From the NCBI RefSeq assembly GCF_000745315.1, contig NZ_JQNQ01000001.1, forward strand, positions 744,001-808,000: DNA of 64,000 bases. The letters are read 5' to 3'. Shown in pieces: positions 17,942 through 25,870 of the stretch. Position numbers and translations under genes: made by a program. The notes beneath the pieces are model-generated. The model was given only the letters and a program-made list of their open reading frames with translations, had not been told where the DNA came from and ran no database searches. Origin of the DNA: Salegentibacter sp. Hel_I_6 (GTDB lineage Bacteria; Bacteroidota; Bacteroidia; Flavobacteriales; Flavobacteriaceae). The number at the start of each line of letters is the position of its first letter. Position 1 is the stretch's first letter.

Positions 17942-18961
17942 CTATTGATGTTGCTGTTTCTTTTTAAATTCAATTGGGGTAAGACCATACCGCTCTTTAA
18001 AAATTTTCGTGAAGTAACTTTTACTATTTATACCAATTTTATCTGCTATTTCTCCAATTTGAAGATCGGTATTAGATAGAAGTGTCTTTACCAGCCTAAG
18101 TCTAAAATCAATAATATAGTTATGAACTGTAGACCCATAAAGCTTTTTAAAACCGTATTGTAATTTGTTTTGATTAAGACCTACTAATTTAGATAGTAAT
18201 TTAACATTCAACTCTTTTGAGATATTCTCTTCTATATAAAGAACAGCTTCCCTAATAGCACCAAGTTCATATTTGGTTAAAAGTTTGGAGTTTTCTTCGC
18301 TTTTTTTAGAATCCTCATACTGTAAAATTTCTTCTGCCAGCATTTGTACCGTAAAACCTTCTAAAAAAAGTTTTCTTATAAAATCTCTATTTTTATAGGT
18401 ATTCATTTCATTAAAAATATCTGCAATTTTTAATGAGTAATAACCTTTATCATAAAAAGTATTTTTCGCTTCTATGTCGTTAAATACTTTACTTAAATCT
18501 GAATCTACTCCTTTTAATTCACAAGAGATTTTATCTTGATATTTTTTCCTATCTAATTCAATACTGGAAAAGCAGGTACTCTTCCCTTTACTAAATTTTA
18601 GAATGTGTCCATTTTTTTCTTCACTTGCAACGATAGCGTGTTGGTATTGATCTATTACATGACTTTCGTCTTCATTAGAAAAACGATGTTCCAAACTACC
18701 ATTTAAAACATATATAAATTTTAAGGAATGTATATTGCTTTTAACTAAACGGATTTCGGTATCCTGATAAAAATTACAATTATATTGTAGCAGGCCTAAC
18801 CCATTCTCAAACTGTATACCCGAAATATCTCCTTCCCCGATTGAAGAAGGCAATTTCACTTTATATTCATTACAAGATTCTACCACCCTAACATTGAAAA
18901 ACTTACCTAAGTCAAACAAAATCTCGTCTACGGGGATGGCGTTAATATTAATTGCTTGCAA
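17942..18961 (-). CDS. AraC family transcriptional regulator, paralogue B
   Basis: The 339-residue protein has the same layout as the regulators at 12090 and 19004. An N-terminal beta-rich domain with GEGDISGIQFENGLGLLQY is followed by a C-terminal AraC DNA-binding domain ending IGEIADKIGINSKSYFTKIF and FKERYGLTPIEF. The three are clearly paralogous. It lies 42 bp downstream of the paralogue at 19004 on the same strand, which suggests tandem duplication. Target genes are not apparent. Confidence 0.85.
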   Translation of the reverse strand: MQAININAIPVDEILFDLGKFFNVRVVESCNEYKVKLPSSIGEGDISGIQFENGLGLLQYNCNFYQDTEIRLVKSNIHSLKFIYVLNGSLEHRFSNEDESHVIDQYQHAIVASEEKNGHILKFSKGKSTCFSSIELDRKKYQDKISCELKGVDSDLSKVFNDIEAKNTFYDKGYYSLKIADIFNEMNTYKNRDFIRKLFLEGFTVQMLAEEILQYEDSKKSEENSKLLTKYELGAIREAVLYIEENISKELNVKLLSKLVGLNQNKLQYGFKKLYGSTVHNYIIDFRLRLVKTLLSNTDLQIGEIADKIGINSKSYFTKIFKERYGLTPIEFKKKQQHQ

Positions 18962-19003
18962 AAATGTATGTTTATGGTGTTTAAATAAGGTACAATTTTT
19001 ATA

Positions 19004-20026
19004 TCAATCACTGGGAAGTTCTATTCTTTTTCTAAAGATAGAGGGAGAAATCTGATATTTTTCCTTAAAAAGCTTTGAAAAATAACTATTGCTATTTAAA
19101 CCTATATTTAATACTATTTCTGAAATACTATCATCTGAATGAATTAAAAGATCAGAGGCTTTATTCATTCTAATATTTCCAATAAAATTGTGCACGCTGG
19201 TTCCATATAGGCCTTTAAACCCGTGCTGAAGTTTATTACTATTTAGTCCCACATGTTTTGCAACCTGCGATACCGTCATAATTTTAGAAATATTTGATTC
19301 TATATAAAGTGCTGCTGTATGAATAGCCTTTATCTCATAAGATGAAAGATGAACTTTTTTATTTTTATTCTCAACATCTCTTATATATTGAACCAGGTGG
19401 GAATTAATCAACTCATGGGTTTTAGCTTCTAAATAAACTATTTGTTCAAATGAGGTATATTCTCCTATAAATATACTCTTTAAAATATCTGCAATAGCAA
19501 GACTATAGGATCCAGTATGAAAGAAAAATGAATCGCTTTTTCCCTCATCCAAAATTGATTTCAAATGTCTGGTTATTGTATTTGAATATTTTTTTCTATT
19601 GCTTAAATAAGCCGATTTGGAAACGCTAATTATATAACTGCTGTAATTTTTTTTTGCTTCTAGCTTTACACTATGCGCTCCTCCCATATAAGATGAAGAA
19701 ATGGCGTGTTGAAATTGATCCAGTTCCTGCCAGCACTCTTCATCTTCAATTTTATGATGAATAGAACTTTTATAATTGTATATAAAATTTAAAGAATTTG
19801 TGGCCTCATTTTGAAATCGCAACACTACCTCATCGTTAAAGCATCCATTTAAATAGATAAGCGAGATATCATTACAAATATCCAGAGCCAGTAAGTTACC
19901 TTCCCCAATATGTTCAGGAATATCCAAAATGGGGAGTTTATAATTACTTTGTTCAACTCTAAAGTATTTTACAAATTTTTCAAAAGTTTTACTCGCAGGA
20001 AATATAGAAATCTTTATAAGCTTCAA
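19004..20026 (-). CDS. AraC family transcriptional regulator, paralogue C
   Basis: The 340-residue protein shows the shared N-terminal domain (GEGNLLALDICNDISLIYL, the most diverged of the three) and an AraC helix-turn-helix pair with SEIVLNIGLNSNSYFSKLFK and EKYQISPSIF. It is the upstream member of a tandem pair with the gene at 17942. The next feature on its 5' side is the left end of the tRNA-Leu integrated element. Confidence 0.85.
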   Translation of the reverse strand: MKLIKISIFPASKTFEKFVKYFRVEQSNYKLPILDIPEHIGEGNLLALDICNDISLIYLNGCFNDEVVLRFQNEATNSLNFIYNYKSSIHHKIEDEECWQELDQFQHAISSSYMGGAHSVKLEAKKNYSSYIISVSKSAYLSNRKKYSNTITRHLKSILDEGKSDSFFFHTGSYSLAIADILKSIFIGEYTSFEQIVYLEAKTHELINSHLVQYIRDVENKNKKVHLSSYEIKAIHTAALYIESNISKIMTVSQVAKHVGLNSNKLQHGFKGLYGTSVHNFIGNIRMNKASDLLIHSDDSISEIVLNIGLNSNSYFSKLFKEKYQISPSIFRKRIELPSD

Positions 20027-20322
20027 CTATTTTTTTTAATCATCGAAATTATAATTTTAAAACACTTCATAATAGGCGTGATAAGTAATAAAAGCAGTTT
20101 TGTTAATTTTTATGGCATTTTTAATATTGCTCTCAAATCCAGAATATCATTATTTAATTGAATTACGAAATTCTACCATTCTTCTAATTCACAAAAATGC
20201 TAGGCGAATGAAAATTATAATGCTTTTGTAGTTATCCTGATGGAAGTTATAGATCGTTTCGAATAATTAATCAGGCTGACAGATAAATCTTCTAATACCA
20301 CTCTTTTACGTATGTTGTACCA

Positions 20323-20418
20323 AAACAAAAAAGCCGACTCTTTCAAGTCGGCTTATCCCTTTGTGCGGGCGAGAGGACTCGAACCTCCACACATTGCTGC
20401 ACTAGATCCTAAGTTCGA
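20323..20418 (-). repeat. Left attachment site with a tRNA-Leu 3' fragment and terminator
   Basis: Read on the minus strand, 20418-20364 resembles the 3' half of a tRNA-Leu: part of the anticodon arm (CTTAGGATCTAG), a T arm (GAGGTTCGAGTCCTC) and the acceptor end CGCCCGCA. The hairpin AAGCCGACT/AGTCGGCTT follows at 20331-20354. The 49-bp outer part is identical to the right copy; the T arm and variable loop differ from the resident tRNA. The diverged part therefore came in with the element from another tRNA-Leu. It is not a functional tRNA because the 5' half is absent. Confidence 0.75.
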
Positions 20419-20519
20419 TTTGAATAGAAACCAAAAGAAATCAAAAGAATACAAAATACTGATTTACTGATGTTTAACCACTTAACAGATATCAAATAAA
20501 CCCAAAACAATCCAAGAAA

Positions 20520-20541
20520 TGTGTTACCTATGTGTTACCCA
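20520..20541 (+). repeat. Direct repeat near integrase, probable arm-type site (left)
   Basis: Two tandem TGTGTTACC units separated by 2 nt (TGTGTTACC-TA-TGTGTTACC). The same double unit occurs at 33251-33272 next to the right core with one mismatch. In the excised circle the two copies would flank the att core, as integrase arm-binding sites do. Confidence 0.55.
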
Positions 20542-20576
20542 GAATGATTATCTTAGTATTTTCAAACAAGAAAATT

Positions 20577-21818
20577 ATGGTTCATCTCAAAGCAATTTTG
20601 CATCCTAAAAAGTTAAATAAGACTGAAATGATTTATCGGTTAGCATTAAGAGTAACCAGTTTCCGTAGACGCAGCTATTTTCATCTTGGTTATAATATTG
20701 ATCCAAAGGATTGGGATGAGAAAGCAGAAAAAGTAAAGAAATCACATCCTAAATACCAGCATTTAAATCGGCTAATCAGGAAAAAATATGATCAACTAGA
20801 TGATATTATCTATGAAGCAGAGCGTAATAAAAAGCAATTATCTGCAAAGCAAATAACAGATAAGATAAGAAGTAATAAAAATAATAATTCCTTCTTCGCT
20901 CTTGCCAAAGAACATGTGGAGGATTTAGAAAAATCAAAAAAATTTAATCGCGCTATTTCCGATCGTTCTAAAGCAAAAATTATTAAAGAATTTACTAAAG
21001 GAAAAGATGTCTTATTTCCGGAAATTGATGAAAGTTTTTTAAGGCGTTTTAAAGTATATCTTAAAAATGAAAAAAACAACTCAGAAAGATCTGTAATGAA
21101 TTCATATGTGTTTATTAGATTGCTATTCAATAGGGCTATTAAAAGGGGTATAATAGACCAAACTTTTTATCCTTTCGGTAGGGGTAAAATACTTATAAAA
21201 TATCCCGAATCATTAAAAATAGGATTAACTGAAGAAGAAATTCTTAAAATTGAACAATTAGATTTACAAAAACATACTCCCCTTTGGCATACAAGAAACA
21301 TATTTTTATTCTCTTTCTATTTAGCAGGAATCAGAATAACAGATTTACTTCATCTAAAATGGAATGATATAGTAGATGACAGATTGTTTTATAGAATGAA
21401 AAAAAACGCGAAATTAGATTCGCTCCGGCTTCCTGAGAAAGTAATTGAAATTTTAGATTTCTATCGTACCGATCAGAGATCTTATGCTGATTTTATTTTT
21501 CCTGAACTTAAAAAAGTGGGAGGAGATGAAACCAAACAAAAATATAGTGTAATAAAGAGTGCTATAAAAAAACATAATTCTAATCTAGAGGATATAGCTG
21601 ATCTTGCAGAAATAGATAAAAAAATCACCAATCATATCGCCAGACATTCTTTTGGAAATATTGCCGGAGATAAGGTGTCCCCACAAATGCTTCAAAAACT
21701 ATATAGACATAGCAGCTTGAGTACTACAATTGGATATCAGGGTAATTTTATACACGCTTCCTCAGATCAAGCGCTAGATGAGATTTTAAAATTTTCCAAC
21801 GGCAATAAGATTAATTAG
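20577..21818 (+). CDS. Tyrosine recombinase/integrase
   Basis: The product has an N-terminal Arm-DNA-binding domain typical of Bacteroidetes integrases (YRLALRVTSFRRRSYFHLGYNI), a core-binding SAM-like domain, and a catalytic domain. Catalytic residues visible are Arg in AGIRITDLLHLKW, HIARHSFGN, the following His in LYRHSSLSTT, and Tyr in IGYQGN. I choose ATG at 20577 (MVHLKAIL) because the longer frame begins with a GTG inside the arm-site repeat. It would catalyse integration at the tRNA-Leu gene whose duplicate ends frame the element. Confidence 0.9.
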   Translation: MVHLKAILHPKKLNKTEMIYRLALRVTSFRRRSYFHLGYNIDPKDWDEKAEKVKKSHPKYQHLNRLIRKKYDQLDDIIYEAERNKKQLSAKQITDKIRSNKNNNSFFALAKEHVEDLEKSKKFNRAISDRSKAKIIKEFTKGKDVLFPEIDESFLRRFKVYLKNEKNNSERSVMNSYVFIRLLFNRAIKRGIIDQTFYPFGRGKILIKYPESLKIGLTEEEILKIEQLDLQKHTPLWHTRNIFLFSFYLAGIRITDLLHLKWNDIVDDRLFYRMKKNAKLDSLRLPEKVIEILDFYRTDQRSYADFIFPELKKVGGDETKQKYSVIKSAIKKHNSNLEDIADLAEIDKKITNHIARHSFGNIAGDKVSPQMLQKLYRHSSLSTTIGYQGNFIHASSDQALDEILKFSNGNKIN

Positions 21819-21956
21819 ACATTTTTATTTGGATTATTTTCTTTTAGAATTAAACTACAAGATTGAAATACCTCTCCTTGATATTCTGAAAAATTAAAAA
21901 CTACACCTATATTTTCTTTTCATTATCTTTAAATAGTTAATAGAAAACAAGGTACG

Positions 21957-22679
21957 ATGTTTTTGGAGCGCATTGCTATTTTCACTATCCAGCTAAGGGC
22001 TAAGCTCCAGGATTTTTTTAATTATCTCCTAAGGGAAACTGATTCACAACTGGGCCAAATTTTTTTTACCTGTAGTATTTTAATTTTTACAGCACTCCTC
22101 CTTTATGTCTGGATTATTCCGTTTAGCCTGTGGTTTCAAATCTGTTTTACGATCATTTACCTCTTTATTTCCCTAGTATTTATTTCAGGAATATATTTTA
22201 TCGTAAAAAGAAAAAGGATCAGGACTAAATCGAATTCTTTTGAGGTATATACCTTGGATCACGATCTAACTTCATTTCACCATTTTAATCTGAAAGTTAT
22301 TCCGATTACAGAAGAAAAGACTCAAACAATTTTTAAAGCATTCTCGGGGAATTACTTTACCAGTGGAAATTATCGAAGTTTTCAATTTCTAATTCAGTTG
22401 AAACCGGTAGTTCCTGAGAAACGTCTGCAATGGGTTGATCTTTCTCCCAGAAGACCGAAACAAGTCAACCGGCAAACCCTACTGGAATTTTTAAGCCATC
22501 TATTTATCGGTTTTAAGAACCTGGACAACCAGCAGATTATCATATTTGTCGAACAGTATTTTCAGCTTAAAAATCCGAAGGGAAACCTTCAACATTTATC
22601 TACAAAAAACATTTCAGACTGGCGAACCAATGAAGCTGCTTACCTTAGAGGTATTTCTGAAATTTTTAAAAACCTATAG
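21957..22679 (+). CDS. Hypothetical membrane protein of the integrated element
   Basis: A 240-residue protein with two close hydrophobic helices near residues 33-85 and a soluble C-terminal domain of about 150 residues. It has no motif I recognise. It lies between the integrase and the HTH gene on the same strand, a position where Bacteroidetes mobile elements often carry uncharacterised genes. The C-terminal part (NRQTLLEFLSHLFIGFKNLD) resembles a small helical domain. Confidence 0.6.
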   Translation: MFLERIAIFTIQLRAKLQDFFNYLLRETDSQLGQIFFTCSILIFTALLLYVWIIPFSLWFQICFTIIYLFISLVFISGIYFIVKRKRIRTKSNSFEVYTLDHDLTSFHHFNLKVIPITEEKTQTIFKAFSGNYFTSGNYRSFQFLIQLKPVVPEKRLQWVDLSPRRPKQVNRQTLLEFLSHLFIGFKNLDNQQIIIFVEQYFQLKNPKGNLQHLSTKNISDWRTNEAAYLRGISEIFKNL

Positions 22680-22791
22680 GTAATTCCTTTACTATTACCA
22701 GTTACCATATTGATTTACAGAGATTTTAATCATTCATTTGTTGCCATAACCTAAAGACAACCATTGTGTTGGCTTATAAAAAATATCAATT

Positions 22792-23022
22792 ATGAATGAT
22801 TTACAATTAGAAGATCGATTGATGCGTATGGAGCAAATGCTCGCCGCAAACAAGGAAGTACTAACCTTTGATGAAGCCTGCCTGTATTCCGGGATTTCGA
22901 GAAGCTATATGTACAAGCTTACCGCTAAAAACCTTATTCCCTATTCCAAACCACGGGGAAAGTTGATTTATTTTGAGAAAAGCAAGTTGAACGCCTGGCT
23001 GCTTGGCAACCAAAAATCTTAA
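22792..23022 (+). CDS. Helix-turn-helix (excisionase-type) DNA-binding protein
   Basis: The 76-residue protein contains a MerR/Xis-like winged helix: LTFDEACLYSGISRSYMYKLTAKNLIPYSKPRGKLIYFEKSKL. Such small proteins next to tyrosine integrases in Bacteroidetes elements usually steer excision or replication gene expression. The stop codon lies 4 bp before the start of the next gene, so both are cotranscribed. Confidence 0.8.
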   Translation: MNDLQLEDRLMRMEQMLAANKEVLTFDEACLYSGISRSYMYKLTAKNLIPYSKPRGKLIYFEKSKLNAWLLGNQKS

Positions 23023-23026
23023 GGAG

Positions 23027-23830
23027 ATGAGTGGTTACGAATTTTCAAGGGCGTGGTTTGATTTCAGTTTTAATCATCCTAATAAGGTTAAACCCGTCCA
23101 TACCGCTATTTATTTTTTTGCCATAGAACGCTGCAATAGGTTAGGCTGGAAAGAAAACTTTGGTTTTCCAACCGATCTGGCAATGGAAGCTTTGGGTATC
23201 AAGAATTATAAAACTTATATCCGCGCCCTTGAAGATCTCGTGGATTGGAATTTTATCCAATGGATACAGAAAAGTAAAAACCAGTATACTGCTAATGTCA
23301 TTGCTTTGGTAAAAAATACCAAAGCACCACCACCCGAAGCATTGGACAAAGCATTGCACACAACAGTGTCTGAGCAATGCTCAAAGCAAGTCCGAAGCAT
23401 TGCGAGTATAGATAAACAAATAAACTTATTGAACTATGAAACTTTAAATAAAAAGCCATTTCTGAAAATTGATAAGTCTGAAATTCCAAAAGATCAGCTT
23501 GGATATTACCAGTGGGCACTTAAGTTTCATCAGCTCTTTTTAAAAAACTTAAAAAATAAGGGTGCACCAACAAAAAAAGTAGAAATGAACAGTTTCAAAA
23601 ATTGTCTTGATCCTATCCGGCTGATGCTGGAGAAAGATGGTGTTTCAGAAGATCAATTGCTACTTGCCTATGAATTACTGAATGGTTCCGAGGAATTTTG
23701 GAAAGGAATTATCCTAAGCACCCATAAACTCAGGGAGAAAATTGGACAGCTAATCGCCCAGGGAAAAAAGCCGGTGAAACTAAAAACGATGGACCTCCAG
23801 GTTCAGCATAAAATTCAAAGTTATGACTAG
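23027..23830 (+). CDS. Replication-type helix-turn-helix protein of a mobile element
   Basis: I choose ATG at 23027 (MSGYEFSRAWFDFSF), preceded by AAGGAG, rather than the TTG 24 bp earlier. The N-terminal 100 residues look like the winged-helix module of element replication proteins (HTAIYFFAIERCNRLGWKENFGFPTDLAMEALGI). The C-terminal part has a DnaD-like helical stretch. The stop overlaps the ATG of the DnaC-like ATPase gene. Together the two would form an initiator and helicase-loader pair; this is inferred from context. Confidence 0.7.
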   Translation: MSGYEFSRAWFDFSFNHPNKVKPVHTAIYFFAIERCNRLGWKENFGFPTDLAMEALGIKNYKTYIRALEDLVDWNFIQWIQKSKNQYTANVIALVKNTKAPPPEALDKALHTTVSEQCSKQVRSIASIDKQINLLNYETLNKKPFLKIDKSEIPKDQLGYYQWALKFHQLFLKNLKNKGAPTKKVEMNSFKNCLDPIRLMLEKDGVSEDQLLLAYELLNGSEEFWKGIILSTHKLREKIGQLIAQGKKPVKLKTMDLQVQHKIQSYD

Positions 23831-24476
23831 TTTTCCTTTACAAGATATTGTTGGGCAAAAAAAGGCCCCACGGACCAAACAACCTCCAGTTATCAAACAG
23901 CTATTTTGGAAGTTGTTTTGTAATCACTTTCCGGGATATCAAATCACAGAAGAAAACCAGCACATCATCTTTAGTATTTTTCGCTATTTCTTACAACAGT
24001 AAGATTTCAATGAATATGGGCTCATAAAAAATAAACCGGGCCTCGATAAAGGTCTATTAGTATATGGCGACTACGGTGTGGGGAAATCCACGCTTTTTGA
24101 TGCTATTCATCACATTGGAAGAATAATTCTGAAGCAAACCCGAAGTACACAACTTTGGTTCCCCCGTATCTCAACTGTTCACCTGCTTACAAGGTATTAC
24201 GAATCGCAACAGAATAAAAACAGCAATTTTAAACTGGAAGATTATTACCGCGGAAAACTTTACCTGGATGATGTGGGTAAAGAAGACTAAGCCTATAACC
24301 GAGAAGAGATCATCGGAAAATTGCTTTTTGAAAGACACCGTAAGAAATTAAAAACTTTTGTGACCACCAATGAAAACCCTTCGGCTATAGCAAAACGGTA
24401 CGGAAATCATTTCGGTGATCGATTACCGGAAATGTTCAATATCATTAAATGGGAAGGTAGAAGTTGGCGAGAATGA
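23823..24476 (+). pseudogene. DnaC-like AAA+ ATPase with two in-frame TAA codons
   Basis: One frame of 217 codons runs from ATG 23823 to TGA 24474 and is interrupted only by TAA at 24000 and TAA at 24288, with no frameshift. It encodes a Walker A motif GDYGVGKST, a Walker B motif LYLDDVGKED and the sensor-like FVTTNENPSAIAKRYG, ending with LPEMFNIIKWEG. This matches helicase-loader ATPases of mobile elements. Both stops could arise from single changes of GAA. The gene is read as recently inactivated. Confidence 0.8.
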
Positions 24477-25131
24477 TTGGTACTAAAAAGTCCTCACCAC
24501 ATTTTCCACGCCTTCGCAAAAGCTACAGCTTAGGAAAAAGAGGTTCGTCCAAAAAGAGGCTTCGAAAGTAAGCCAAAAAAAGAGTTTGATAGCCTGATTT
24601 TAGAAGCTGAGAACTAGAAATTGATCTAGGGAAATAAGATTTTACTTACTAACTTTTTTGACATACCTCCTCAAGAGATTTTAGCCTTAAAAAGATTTAA
24701 GGAAAAAGTAGTCAAAGATGAATTTTAGAAAATTTAAAGGAGTTCCAAGGCTAATCATTAAGCACATGATTTTAGAGATTTAGTGATGTGAAAAAGCTAT
24801 TTAAATTTTAGAAGCGAAGCTGATGGAATTTGAATAGCAAGAGGGTAACCTGCTAAAGCAAGGTTACAATATTCAAATTACTGATATTCAGTTGTTTATG
24901 ATTTTAAACACTTAAAACCCTGGTGTATAAACAATTAAAATCATTTGTTAGCTACTGAAAACAGGGAAATAATCTACTGTACATAATAGATATTTGGGAG
25001 CCATACTTTAATTTAAAATACTGTTTTTCAGTGTTTTATAAATTATTAAAAATATCTAATAAATGATCGATGGAGCAAAAACCAGCTCTTTGGTCTGAAG
25101 AAGCCCTGCAGCAAAGAAAAAAATTACTGTA
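24477..25131. other. Decayed region between ATPase pseudogene and BfmA
   Basis: About 650 bp with many stop codons in all frames. Short coding-like stretches remain (for example FFDIPPQEILALKRFKEKVV near 24655). They suggest degraded genes rather than a regulatory region. No relaxase motif was seen. Confidence 0.45.
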
Positions 25132-25719
25132 ATGGAAACAAATAAAGATAAAAAAAGCCTGTTTTCTGCAATTAGTATTAATCGTATCACGGCAGCACGA
25201 TTTCGTAAGTTTTCGAAAAATATAGCTCCCTCTCATTCGGAAAGCCTGGATGATATGATGGACTTTTTTGAAGCCACAAAGATTCATCCCAGGAGTCCAA
25301 TTTTTAGGCACTATATTGGGCTTTATAATTATGTAATTGGCCGATTGGATTTTATTATTGCCCTGCTTAGGGAGCACGAAGAAAAATATCATAAACCTAC
25401 CTATAATATGCTTGCAGGACTTTTTGATAAAGCTGAAAAAATGGAGGCTAAAACAAGACCACTGGAGGAAACAAATATTAGAAGATTGACCAGGGAGGAA
25501 TGGGAGCTGGAGGATGGGAAAGTTTCGCAGGAGGAATACGATTTGCTTAAAAGTGCACGTCAAAAAGATCGAAGGGAATTTTCAGAAATGTTATCTAAAA
25601 TTATTAATGGGATAAATAAAGTAGAACCTACTTTTGGTAAGCCTTATTATAAAATAGATATTGATTTCACTCAACTAGATATTCTTAAAAGGCGATATGA
25701 GGATAGGTATCTATACTAA
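25132..25719 (+). CDS. BfmA/BtgA family mobilization protein
   Basis: The 195-residue protein starts after a Lys-rich leader with SISINRITAARFRKFSKNIAPSHSESLDDMMDFFE. This is the ribbon-helix-helix-like region typical of the Bacteroides mobilization accessory proteins BfmA and BtgA. The middle is a long coiled-coil. Such proteins help a relaxase at an origin of transfer. Here no relaxase gene follows; the next gene converges from the other strand, so the mobilization module is incomplete. Confidence 0.75.
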   Translation: METNKDKKSLFSAISINRITAARFRKFSKNIAPSHSESLDDMMDFFEATKIHPRSPIFRHYIGLYNYVIGRLDFIIALLREHEEKYHKPTYNMLAGLFDKAEKMEAKTRPLEETNIRRLTREEWELEDGKVSQEEYDLLKSARQKDRREFSEMLSKIINGINKVEPTFGKPYYKIDIDFTQLDILKRRYEDRYLY

Positions 25720-25732
25720 ATGCCACAACGCC

Positions 25733-25788
25733 CCTATGCTTTTTTTACTTTACGCTTAACTTCCCGTATACTATAAAAAAAGCATAGG
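25733..25788. repeat. Perfect 15-bp inverted repeat between convergent genes
   Basis: CCTATGCTTTTTTTA (25733-25747) and TAAAAAAAGCATAGG (25774-25788) pair perfectly around a 26-nt loop. It lies between BfmA (+) and the beta-barrel gene (-). The A/T tract is on the loop side, which is unusual for a simple terminator. It may be a bidirectional terminator or the trace of a mobile element end. Confidence 0.5.
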
Positions 25789-25870
25789 ATCCGGCGAAAG
25801 TTATGGTAGATATGGGGCTGGTACTAATAATTTTGTAGTATAAAAATAAAACGTATTTAAAAAATCTCAT

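Noticed and set aside
20364..20418. A second tRNA-Leu gene
   Set aside because: Only the 3' half (part of the anticodon arm, variable region, T arm, acceptor end) is present; it is an attachment-site remnant.
20532..20576. Integrase start at GTG 20532
   Set aside because: This start lies in the TGTGTTACC direct repeat; the ATG at 20577 gives the normal Arm-binding N-terminus.
23823..24476. Stop codon reassignment as explanation for the in-frame TAA codons
   Set aside because: All other genes in the window end normally with TAA, and a tRNA or selenocysteine-type signal is absent. Nonsense mutation is simpler.
25036..25563. 175-codon frame antisense to BfmA
   Set aside because: Cysteine and phenylalanine rich shadow of the BfmA gene, without a recognisable domain.
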